Source: Trichomonas vaginalis G3 (lineage: Eukaryota; Parabasalia; Trichomonadida; Trichomonadidae). Taken from it: DNA of 64,000 nt. Positions 43,101-55,100 of the stretch are shown one piece after another (the first letter of the stretch is position 1; each line of letters opens with the position of its first letter). Location of the stretch: contig NC_067207.1 in the NCBI RefSeq assembly GCF_026262505.1, positions 18,072,082 to 18,136,081 on the forward strand, read 5' to 3'. Under the pieces are notes generated by a model. It saw nothing but the letters and a program-made list of their open reading frames with translations. It searched no databases and was not told where the DNA came from. Both the position numbers and the translations under genes were made by a program.

Positions 43101-46100
43101 TGAGATTTGTCTTCAACAGCTTCAATTTGGTCGATTTCAGATTGTTTCTCTGAAATCGCTTTCTGGAGTGCTTGATTTTGTTTGATTGTTTCTTCATTCT
43201 TTCTTAATTTCTCAGCGAGCTGAGCTTCAAGAGCTGAAAGTTTAGATTGAAGTTCATCGAGTTGGGATTCGACAACTGGCAATTGATCAAGTTGTTTCTT
43301 CTTCGATTCGAGTTCGGCTTCAAGTGCTTGGTTAAGTTTAGAAGTCTCTTCGTTTCGTGAACGTTTATCAGCAATAGATGATTCAATGGCTGAAATATCC
43401 GCTAAAAGTTTAGAATGTTCGTCGGAAACTTCTGGAAGGAAGCTATTGTCGGTTTGAAGTGAGGCAAGTTTGGCATTAAGTTCTGAAATGTCTGCAAATG
43501 AAGCTTCTTGTTCGTTTTCAAGTTGAGAATGAAGATCTTCTTCTGAAACAACATCACGACGAAGATCTTCAATTGCTGACTTGTTGTCTTCAATGCATGA
43601 TTGAAGAGCCGAGTTCTCGAGCTTAAGATTATCTAATTGCATAGAAAGGGAATCAATCTGAGATTTAAGGAGATCAGAATTGGCGACTAATTGTGAATTG
43701 GTTTCACGTTCGGCACGGATGGTATCTTCAAGAGCAGAAAGTTGAGTTTGAAGATTTTCGGTATCATCGGAAACTGGTTCGATTGAATCAAGTTCGGCTT
43801 GTTTCTGACAAAGTTCCGCTTCAAGTTCTTTGTTCTTATGATCTATTTCGGAATTCTTAGAAAGCTTAGAGTTGATCTGAGAATTGATGCTCTTAAGTTC
43901 GTTTTCGAGTTCGGATGACTTGTCTTCTACTGTTGGAATAGATTCAAGTTCATTCTTCTTAGATTCCAGTTGTTGTTGAAGTTCACTGTTCTTCTTTTCT
44001 TGTTCTGCGTTCTTGGAATTCTTTTCGTTGATATGTGAATTGATGTTATTGATTTCCTCTTCAACAGATGATGATTTATCTTCAACGGTTGGAATAGATT
44101 CAAGTTCCTTCTTCTTCGATTCGAGCTGTTCTTCGAGTTCCTTGTTCTTCTTGTCGGTATCTTCGTTCATAGAATTCTTTTGATTGATTAATTCTTCCAT
44201 GTTATTCTTTTCTTCTTCAAGTTGATGTTCGAGTTCCTTGTTATGTCTGTCTGTTTTATCGTTATTTGCGTTCTTTTCGTTGATGGATTGTTCAACAGAC
44301 TTAAGTTCATTCTCAAGATCGGATGACTTGTCTTCAACAGTTGGAATTGATTCTAATTGCGCCTTCTTATCGGAAAGTTGTTGTTCTAGTTCCTTGTTCT
44401 TATGATCGGTCTCTTCATTCTTGGAATTCTTTTCGTTGATCTGAGAATCAACATTATTGATTTCATTTTCAAGTTCGGATGATTTGTCTTCAACGGTTGG
44501 AATGGATTCAAGTTGAGACTTCTTATCATTCAACTCTTGTTCAAGGTCCTTGTTCTTATGATCGGTTTCTGAGTTCTTTGAATTCTTGTCATTGATCTGA
44601 GAATCAATCTTCTTAAGTTCGTTTTCAAGTTCGGATGATTTGTCTTCAACGGTTGGAATGGATTCAAGTTGAGCTTTCTTATCATTCAACTCTTGTTCAA
44701 GATCTTTGTTCTTCTTGTCAGTTTCTGAGTTCTTTGAATTCTTTTCGTTGATATGTGAATTGATGTTCTTGATTTCGTTTTCGAGTTCGGATGATTTGTC
44801 TTCAACGGTTGGAATGGATTCAAGTTGAGACTTCTTATCATTCAACTCTTGTTCAAGGTCCTTGTTCTTATGATCGGTTTCTGAGTTCTTTGAATTCTTG
44901 TCATTGATCTGAGAATCAACATTATTGATTTCATTTTCAAGTTCGGATGACTTGTCTTCTACTGTTGGAATGGATTCAAGTTCTTGTTTCTTATCATTCA
45001 ACTCTTGTTCAAGGTCCTTGTTCTTATGATCGGTTTCTGAGTTCTTTGAATTCTTTTCGTTGATCTGAGAATTGATGTTCTTGATTTCATTTTCGAGTTC
45101 GGATGACTTGTCTCCAACTGTTGGAATAGATTCAAGTTGAGACTTCTTATCATTCAACTCTTGTTCAAGATCTTTGTTCTTCTTGTCAGTTTCTGAGTTC
45201 TTTGAATTCTTTTCGTTGATATGTGAATTGATGTTCTTGATTTCGTTTTCGAGTTCGGATGATTTGTCTTCAACGGTTGGAATAGATTCAAGTTGAGCTT
45301 TCTTATCATTCAACTCTTGTTCAAGATCTTTGTTCTTCTTGTCAGTTTCTGAGTTCTTTGAATTCTTTTCGTTGATATGTGAATTGATGTTCTTGATTTC
45401 GTTTTCGAGTTCGGATGATTTGTCTTCAACGGTTGGAATGGATTCAAGTTGAGACTTCTTATCATTCAACTCTTGTTCAAGGTCCTTGTTCTTATGATCG
45501 GTTTCTGAGTTCTTTGAATTCTTGTCATTGATATGTGAATTGATGTTCTTGATTTCGTTTTCGAGTTCGGATGATTTGTCTTCAACGGTTGGAATGGATT
45601 CAAGTTGAGCTTTCTTATCATTCAACTCTTGTTCAAGATCTTTGTTCTTCTTGTCAGTTTCTGAGTTCTTTGAATTCTTTTCGTTGATATGTGAATTGAT
45701 GTTCTTGATTTCGTTTTCGAGTTCGGATGATTTGTCTTCAACGGTTGGAATAGATTCAAGTTGAGACTTCTTATCATTCAACTCTTGTTCAAGGTCCTTG
45801 TTCTTATGATCGGTTTCTGAGTTCTTTGAATTCTTGTCATTGATATGTGAATTGATGTTCTTGATTTCGTTTTCGAGTTCGGATGATTTGTCTTCAACGG
45901 TTGGAATGGATTCAAGTTGAGCTTTCTTATCATTCAACTCTTGTTCAAGATCTTTGTTCTTCTTGTCAGTTTCTGAGTTCTTTGAATTCTTTTCGTTGAT
46001 ATGTGAATTGATGTTCTTGATTTCGTTTTCGAGTTCGGATGATTTGTCTTCAACGGTTGGAATAGATTCAAGTTGAGCTTTCTTATCATTCAACTCTTGT

Positions 46101-49100
46101 TCAAGATCTTTGTTCTTCTTGTCAGTTTCTGAGTTCTTTGAATTCTTTTCGTTGATATGTGAATTGATGTTCTTGATTTCGTTTTCGAGTTCGGATGATT
46201 TGTCTTCAACGGTTGGAATGGATTCAAGTTGAGACTTCTTATCATTCAACTCTTGTTCAAGGTCCTTGTTCTTATGATCGGTTTCTGAGTTCTTTGAATT
46301 CTTGTCATTGATATGTGAATCAATCTTCTTAAGTTCGTTTTCAAGTTCGGATGACTTGTCTTCAACTGTTGGAATAGATTCAAGTTCATTCTTCTTAGAT
46401 TCCAGTTGTTGTTGAAGTTCACTGTTCTTCTTTTCTTGTTCTGCGTTCTTGGATTTTTTCATTAATCTGAGAATCGATTACATTGATTTCAGCTTCAAGT
46501 TTTTCTTCTTCTTCATTGGCACCTTCTTCTAAGATGATATCGCGTGCTTCTGCTTCGCCAACCATTTCGTCCTCTTCGTATTCTTCTTCGGCGTCATCAG
46601 AAAGCTGATCAAGGTAGTTGTTCACTGCATTGTCAATTGATGATTTAACTTCTTCAAGGTTAGCGCGCTCTGTTTCATCTCTATCGAGAATTGCGTTGTC
46701 AATCTCTTTAGTAATTTCGTTAGCCAAAGAAACAATTGTTTCTGGGTCGGCATTTCCTTCATTGATAGAATCAATGAGATCAGAAATGCGGTTATTGAGA
46801 TCGTCAAGATATTCATCTTCGTAGGATTTCAAGAGTTCGTCAACCCAACCGTTGAGTTCTTCTTTAGCAGCCTCGATTGCATCAACAACTTCTTGATTAT
46901 CTGCATTGGCAACTGCGATTTCATCAAGTTTCTCTGTTGCTTCCTGTGCAAGTTGTGTAACTATATCAAGATTACTTGGATCAGAAAGTTTGTCGTGCAA
47001 TTCATCAAGAACTTTTCGAACTTCTTCGAGATATTGCTGATTTCCATTGAGCTCATCCTCCAATTCGGCTATATCATTCTTGAGCGCATCAGTTTTCTCC
47101 TGGTGGTCGTTCTGGAGATCATCAATCTGTGACTTTGTCAGAGAAATCTGATCTCGGAGATCTTGGAGACGAGAAGAAAGTTCAGATGCCTCATTGTCGG
47201 CATTAATTGTATCATTAATGAATTCTTCCTTCAACTGCTTAAGTTCTTTCTCTTTGGCTTCGATATCACGTTTGATTTTCTCGTTGTTGACATTCTTCTT
47301 TTCATTTTCTGCCTTGACTTCGTTGATAGAATTATCGAGTTGTGCTAGTCTGTTCTTTAATTCTTCAGTCTTGTCTTCGACTTCTGGGATTTGTTCTAAT
47401 TCTGACTGTTTATTGTTGACTTGGTTTTCGAGATCATTGTTGTTCTTAGTTATTTCATCGTTCTTGGCTTGTTTCGCGTCAATTGACTTCTGAAGATTAT
47501 CAATTGTTTGTTTGAGTGCTGCTGATTTGTCTTCAACAGCTGGAATGCTGTTTAGCATTGATTGTTTCTCAGCAATAGTCTTTTCAAGATCCTCGTTGTT
47601 CTTCTTTGTTTCTTCATTCTTAGCGAGTTTATCTGCGATTTGTTTCTCGAGTTCCTTAAGTTTGTCATTGAGTCCTTGAGATTTGTCTTCAACAGCTTCA
47701 ATTTGGTCGATTTCAGATTGTTTCTCTGAAATCGCTTTCTGGAGTGCTTGATTTTGTTTGATTGTTTCTTCATTCTTTCTTAATTTCTCAGCGAGCTGAG
47801 CTTCAAGAGCTGAAAGTTTAGATTGAAGTTCATCGAGTTGGGATTCGACAACTGGCAATTGATCAAGTTGTTTCTTCTTCGATTCGAGTTCGGCTTCAAG
47901 TGCTTGGTTAAGTTTAGAAGTCTCTTCGTTTCGTGAACGTTTATCAGCAATAGATGATTCAATGGCTGAAATATCCGCTAAAAGTTTAGAATGTTCGTCG
48001 GAAACTTCTGGAAGGAAGCTATTGTCGGTTTGAAGTGAGGCAAGTTTGGCATTAAGTTCTGAAATGTCTGCAAATGAAGCTTCTTGTTCGTTTTCAAGTT
48101 GAGAATGAAGATCTTCTTCTGAAACAACATCACGACGAAGATCTTCAATTGCTGACTTGTTGTCTTCAATGCATGATTGAAGAGCCGAGTTCTCGAGCTT
48201 AAGATTATCTAATTGCATAGAAAGGGAATCAATCTGAGATTTAAGGAGATCAGAATTGGCGACTAATTGTGAATTGGTTTCACGTTCGGCACGGATGGTA
48301 TCTTCAAGAGCAGAAAGTTGAGTTTGAAGATTTTCGGTATCATCGGAAACTGGTTCGATTGAATCAAGTTCGGCTTGTTTCTGACAAAGTTCCGCTTCAA
48401 GTTCTTTGTTCTTATGATCTATTTCGGAATTCTTAGAAAGCTTAGAGTTGATCTGAGAATTGATGCTCTTAAGTTCGTTTTCGAGTTCGGATGACTTGTC
48501 TTCAACTGTTGGAATAGATTCAAGTTCATTCTTCTTAGATTCCAGTTGTTGTTGAAGTTCACTGTTCTTCTTTTCTTGTTCTGCGTTCTTGGAATTCTTT
48601 TCGTTGATATGTGAATTGATGTTATTGATTTCCTCTTCAACAGATGATGATTTATCTTCAACGGTTGGAATAGATTCAAGTTCCTTCTTCTTCGATTCGA
48701 GCTGTTCTTCGAGTTCCTTGTTCTTCTTGTCGTATCTTCGTTCATAGAATTCTTTTGATTGATTAATTCTTCCATGTTATTCTTTTCTTCTTCAAGTTGA
48801 TGTTCGAGTTCCTTGTTATGTCTGTCTGTTTTATCGTTATTTGCGTTCTTTTCGTTGATGGATTGTTCAACAGACTTAAGTTCATTCTCAAGATCGGATG
48901 ACTTGTCTTCAACAGTTGGAATTGATTCTAATTGCGCCTTCTTATCGGAAAGTTGTTGTTCTAGTTCCTTGTTCTTATGATCGGTCTCTTCATTCTTGGA
49001 ATTCTTTTCGTTGATCTGAGAATCAACATTATTGATTTCATTTTCAAGTTCGGATGATTTGTCTTCAACGGTTGGAATGGATTCAAGTTGAGACTTCTTA

Positions 49101-52100
49101 TCATTCAACTCTTGTTCAAGGTCCTTGTTCTTATGATCGGTTTCTGAGTTCTTTGAATTCTTGTCATTGATCTGAGAATCAACATTATTGATTTCATTTT
49201 CAAGTTCGGATGACTTGTCTTCTACTGTTGGAATGGATTCAAGTTCTTGTTTCTTATCATTCAACTCTTGTTCAAGGTCCTTGTTCTTATGATCGGTTTC
49301 TGAGTTCTTTGAATTCTTTTCGTTGATCTGAGAATCAATGTTCTTGATTTCATTTTCGAGTTCGGATGACTTGTCTCCAACTGTTGGAATAGATTCAAGT
49401 TGAGCTTTCTTATCATTCAACTCTTGTTCAAGATCTTTGTTCTTCTTGTCAGTTTCTGAGTTCTTTGAATTCTTTTCGTTGATATGTGAATTGATGTTCT
49501 TGATTTCGTTTTCGAGTTCGGATGATTTGTCTTCAACGGTTGGAATGGATTCAAGTTGAGACTTCTTATCATTCAACTCTTGTTCAAGGTCCTTGTTCTT
49601 ATGATCGGTTTCTGAGTTCTTTGAATTCTTTTCGTTGATATGTGAATTGATGTTCTTGATTTCGTTTTCGAGTTCGGATGATTTGTCTTCAACGGTTGGA
49701 ATAGATTCAAGTTGAGCTTTCTTATCATTCAACTCTTGTTCAAGATCTTTGTTCTTCTTGTCAGTTTCTGAGTTCTTTGAATTCTTTTCGTTGATATGTG
49801 AATTGATGTTCTTGATTTCGTTTTCGAGTTCGGATGATTTGTCTTCAACGGTTGGAATGGATTCAAGTTGAGCTTTCTTATCATTCAACTCTTGTTCAAG
49901 ATCTTTGTTCTTCTTGTCAGTTTCTGAGTTCTTTGAATTCTTTTCGTTGATATGTGAATTGATGTTCTTGATTTCGTTTTCGAGTTCGGATGATTTGTCT
50001 TCAACGGTTGGAATGGATTCAAGTTGAGACTTCTTATCATTCAACTCTTGTTCAAGGTCCTTGTTCTTATGATCGGTTTCTGAGTTCTTTGAATTCTTTT
50101 CGTTGATATGTGAATTGATGTTCTTAAGTTCGTTTTCAAGTTCGGATGATTTGTCTTCAACTGTTGGAATAGATTCAAGTTCATTCTTCTTAGATTCCAG
50201 TTGTTGTTGAAGTTCACTGTTCTTCTTTTCTTGTTCTGCGTTCTTGGAATTCTTTTCGTTGATATGTGAATTGATGTTATTGATTTCCTCTTCAACAGAT
50301 GATGATTTATCTTCAACGGTTGGAATAGATTCAAGTTCCTTCTTCTTCGATTCGAGCTGTTCTTCGAGTTCCTTGTTCTTCTTGTCGGTATCTTCGTTCA
50401 TAGAATTCTTTTGATTGATTAATTCTTCCATGTTATTCTTTTCTTCTTCAAGTTGATGTTCGAGTTCCTTGTTATGTCTGTCTGTTTTATCGTTATTTGC
50501 GTTCTTTTCGTTGATGGATTGTTCAACAGACTTAAGTTCATTCTCAAGATCGGATGACTTGTCTTCAACAGTTGGAATTGATTCTAATTGCGCCTTCTTA
50601 TCGGAAAGTTGTTGTTCTAGTTCCTTGTTCTTATGATCGGTCTCTTCATTCTTGGAATTCTTTTCGTTGATCTGAGAATCAACATTATTGATTTCATTTT
50701 CAAGTTCGGATGATTTGTCTTCAACGGTTGGAATGGATTCAAGTTGAGACTTCTTATCATTCAACTCTTGTTCAAGGTCCTTGTTCTTATGATCGGTTTC
50801 TGAGTTCTTTGAATTCTTGTCGTTGATCTGAGAATCAACATTATTGATTTCATTTTCAAGTTCGGATGACTTGTCTTCTACTGTTGGAATGGATTCAAGT
50901 TCTTGTTTCTTATCATTCAACTCTTGTTCAAGGTCCTTGTTCTTATGATCGGTTTCTGAGTTCTTTGAATTCTTTTCGTTGATCTGAGAATCAATGTTCT
51001 TGATTTCATTTTCGAGTTCGGATGACTTGTCTTCAACGGTTGGAATGGATTCAAGTTCTTGTTTCTTATCATTCAACTCTTGTTCAAGATCTTTGTTCTT
51101 CTTGTCAGTTTCTGAGTTCTTTGAATTCTTTTCGTTGATATGTGAATTGATGTTCTTGATTTCGTTTTCGAGTTCGGATGATTTGTCTTCAACGGTTGGA
51201 ATGGATTCAAGTTGAGACTTCTTATCATTCAACTCTTGTTCAAGGTCCTTGTTCTTATGATCGGTTTCTGAGTTCTTTGAATTCTTGTCGTTGATATGTG
51301 AATTGATGTTCTTGATTTCGTTTTCGAGTTCGGATGATTTGTCTTCAACGGTTGGAATAGATTCAAGTTGAGACTTCTTATCATTCAACTCTTGTTCAAG
51401 GTCCTTGTTCTTATGATCGGTTTCTGAGTTCTTTGAATTCTTGTCATTGATATGTGAATTGATGTTCTTGATTTCGTTTTCGAGTTCGGATGATTTGTCT
51501 TCAACGGTTGGAATGGATTCAAGTTGAGCTTTCTTATCATTCAACTCTTGTTCAAGGTCCTTGTTCTTATGATCGGTTTCTGAGTTCTTTGAATTCTTGT
51601 CGTTGATATGTGAATTGATGTTCTTGATTTCGTTTTCGAGTTCGGATGATTTGTCTTCAACGGTTGGAATAGATTCAAGTTGAGACTTCTTATCATTCAA
51701 CTCTTGTTCAAGGTCCTTGTTCTTATGATCGGTTTCTGAGTTCTTTGAATTCTTGTCATTGATATGTGAATTGATGTTCTTGATTTCGTTTTCGAGTTCG
51801 GATGATTTGTCTTCAACGGTTGGAATGGATTCAAGTTGAGCTTTCTTATCATTCAACTCTTGTTCAAGATCTTTGTTCTTCTTGTCAGTTTCTGAGTTCT
51901 TTGAATTCTTTTCGTTGATATGTGAATTGATGTTCTTGATTTCATTTTCGAGTTCGGATGATTTGTCTTCAACGGTTGGAATAGATTCAAGTTGAGCTTT
52001 CTTATCATTCAACTCTTGTTCAAGATCTTTGTTCTTCTTGTCAGTTTCTGAGTTCTTTGAATTCTTTTCGTTGATATGTGAATTGATGTTCTTGATTTCG

Positions 52101-55100
52101 TTTTCGAGTTCGGATGATTTGTCTTCAACGGTTGGAATAGATTCAAGTTGAGACTTCTTATCATTCAACTCTTGTTCAAGATCTTTGTTCTTCTTGTCAG
52201 TTTCTGAGTTCTTTGAATTCTTGTCATTGATCTGTGAATCAATCTTCTTAAGTTCGTTTTCAAGTTCGGATGATTTGTCTTCAACGGTTGGAATGGATTC
52301 AAGTTGAGACTTCTTATCATTCAACTCTTGTTCAAGATCTTTGTTCTTCTTGTCAGTTTCTGAGTTCTTTGAATTCTTTTCGTTGATATGTGAATTGATG
52401 TTCTTGATTTCGTTTTCGAGTTCGGATGATTTGTCTTCAACGGTTGGAATGGATTCAAGTTGAGACTTCTTATCATTCAACTCTTGTTCAAGGTCCTTGT
52501 TCTTATGATCGGTTTCTGAGTTCTTTGAATTCTTGTCATTGATATGTGAATCAATCTTCTTAAGTTCGTTTTCAAGTTCGGATGATTTGTCTTCAACTGT
52601 TGGAATAGATTCAAGTTCATTCTTCTTAGATTCCAGTTGTTGTTGAAGTTCACTGTTCTTCTTTTCTTGTTCTGCGTTCTTGGAATTCTTTTCATTAATC
52701 TGAGAATCGATTACATTGATTTCAGCTTCAAGTTTTTCTTCTTCTTCATTGGCACCTTCTTCTAAGATGATATCGCGTGCTTCTGCTTCGCCAACCATTT
52801 CGTCCTCTTCGTATTCTTCTTCGGCGTCATCAGAAAGCTGATCAAGGTAGTTGTTCACTGCATTGTCAATTGATGATTTAACTTCTTCAAGGTTAGCGCG
52901 CTCTGTTTCATCTCTATCGAGAATTGCGTTGTCAATCTCTTTAGTAATTTCGTTAGCCAAAGAAACAATTGTTTCTGGGTCGGCATTTCCTTCATTGATA
53001 GAATCAATGAGATCAGAAATGCGGTTATTGAGATCGTCAAGATATTCATCTTCGTAGGATTTCAAGAGTTCGTCAACCCAACCGTTGAGTTCTTCTTTAG
53101 CAGCCTCGATTGCATCAACAACTTCTTGATTATCTGCATTGGCAACTGCGATTTCATCAAGTTTCTCTGTTGCTTCCTGTGCAAGTTGTGTAACTATATC
53201 AAGATTACTTGGATCAGAAAGTTTGTCGTGCAATTCATCAAGAACTTTTCGAACTTCTTCGAGATATTGCTGATTTCCATTGAGCTCATCCTCCAATTCG
53301 GCTATATCATTCTTGAGCGCATCAGTTTTCTCCTGGTGGTCGTTCTGGAGATCATCAATCTGTGACTTTGTCAGAGAAATCTGATCTCGGAGATCTTGGA
53401 GACGAGAAGAAAGTTCAGATGCCTCATTGTCGGCATTAATTGTATCATTAATGAATTCTTCCTTCAACTGCTTAAGTTCTTTCTCTTTGGCTTCGATATC
53501 ACGTTTGATTTTCTCGTTGTTGACATTCTTCTTTTCATTTTCTGCCTTGACTTCGTTGATAGAATTATCGAGTTGTGCTAGTCTGTTCTTTAATTCTTCA
53601 GTCTTGTCTTCGACTTCTGGATTTGTTCTAATTCTGACTGTTTATTGTTGACTTGGTTTTCGAGATCATTGTTGTTCTTAGTTATTTCATCGTTCTTGGC
53701 TTGTTTCGCGTCAATTGACTTCTGAAGATTATCAATTGTTTGTTTGAGTGCTGCTGATTTGTCTTCAACAGCTGGAATGCTGTTTAGCATTGATTGTTTC
53801 TCAGCAATAGTCTTTTCAAGATCCTCGTTGTTCTTCTTTGTTTCTTCATTCTTAGCGAGTTTATCTGCGATTTGTTTCTCGAGTTCCTTAAGTTTGTCAT
53901 TGAGTCCTTGAGATTTGTCTTCAACAGCTTCAATTTGGTCGATTTCAGATTGTTTCTCTGAAATCGCTTTCTGGAGTGCTTGATTTTGTTTGATTGTTTC
54001 TTCATTCTTTCTTAATTTCTCAGCGAGCTGAGCTTCAAGAGCTGAAAGTTTAGATTGAAGTTCATCGAGTTGGGATTCGACAACTGGCAATTGATCAAGT
54101 TGTTTCTTCTTCGATTCGAGTTCGGCTTCAAGTGCTTGGTTAAGTTTAGAAGTCTCTTCGTTTCGTGAACGTTTATCAGCAATAGATGATTCAATGGCTG
54201 AAATATCCGCTAAAAGTTTAGAATGTTCGTCGGAAACTTCTGGAAGGAAGCTATTGTCGGTTTGAAGTGAGGCAAGTTTGGCATTAAGTTCTGAAATGTC
54301 TGCAAATGAAGCTTCTTGTTCGTTTTCAAGTTGAGAATGAAGATCTTCTTCTGAAACAACATCACGACGAAGATCTTCAATTGCTGACTTGTTGTCTTCA
54401 ATGCATGATTGAAGAGCCGAGTTCTCGAGCTTAAGATTATCTAATTGCATAGAAAGGGAATCAATCTGAGATTTAAGGAGATCAGAATTGGCGACTAATT
54501 GTGAATTGGTTTCACGTTCGGCACGGATGGTATCTTCAAGAGCAGAAAGTTGAGTTTGAAGATTTTCGGTATCATCGGAAACTGGTTCGATTGAATCAGT
54601 TCGGCTTGTTTCTGACAAAGTTCCGCTTCAAGTTCTTTGTTCTTATGATCTATTTCGGAATTCTTAGAAAGCTTAGAGTTGATCTGAGAATTGATGCTCT
54701 TAAGTTCGTTTTCGAGTTCGGATGACTTGTCTTCTACTGTTGGAATAGATTCAAGTTCATTCTTCTTAGATTCCAGTTGTTGTTGAAGTTCACTGTTCTT
54801 CTTTTCTTGTTCTGCGTTCTTGGAATTCTTTTCGTTGATATGTGAATTGATGTTATTGATTTCGTTTTCGAGTTCGGATGATTTGTCTTCAACGGTTGGA
54901 ATGGATTCAAGTTGAGACTTCTTATCATTCAACTCTTGTTCAAGGTCCTTGTTCTTATGATCGGTTTCTGAGTTCTTTGAATTCTTGTCATTGATATGTG
55001 AATTGATGTTATTGATTTCGTTTTCGAGTTCGGATGACTTGTCTCCAAATGTTGGAATGGATTCAAGTTGAGACTTCTTATCATTCAATTCTTGTTCAAG

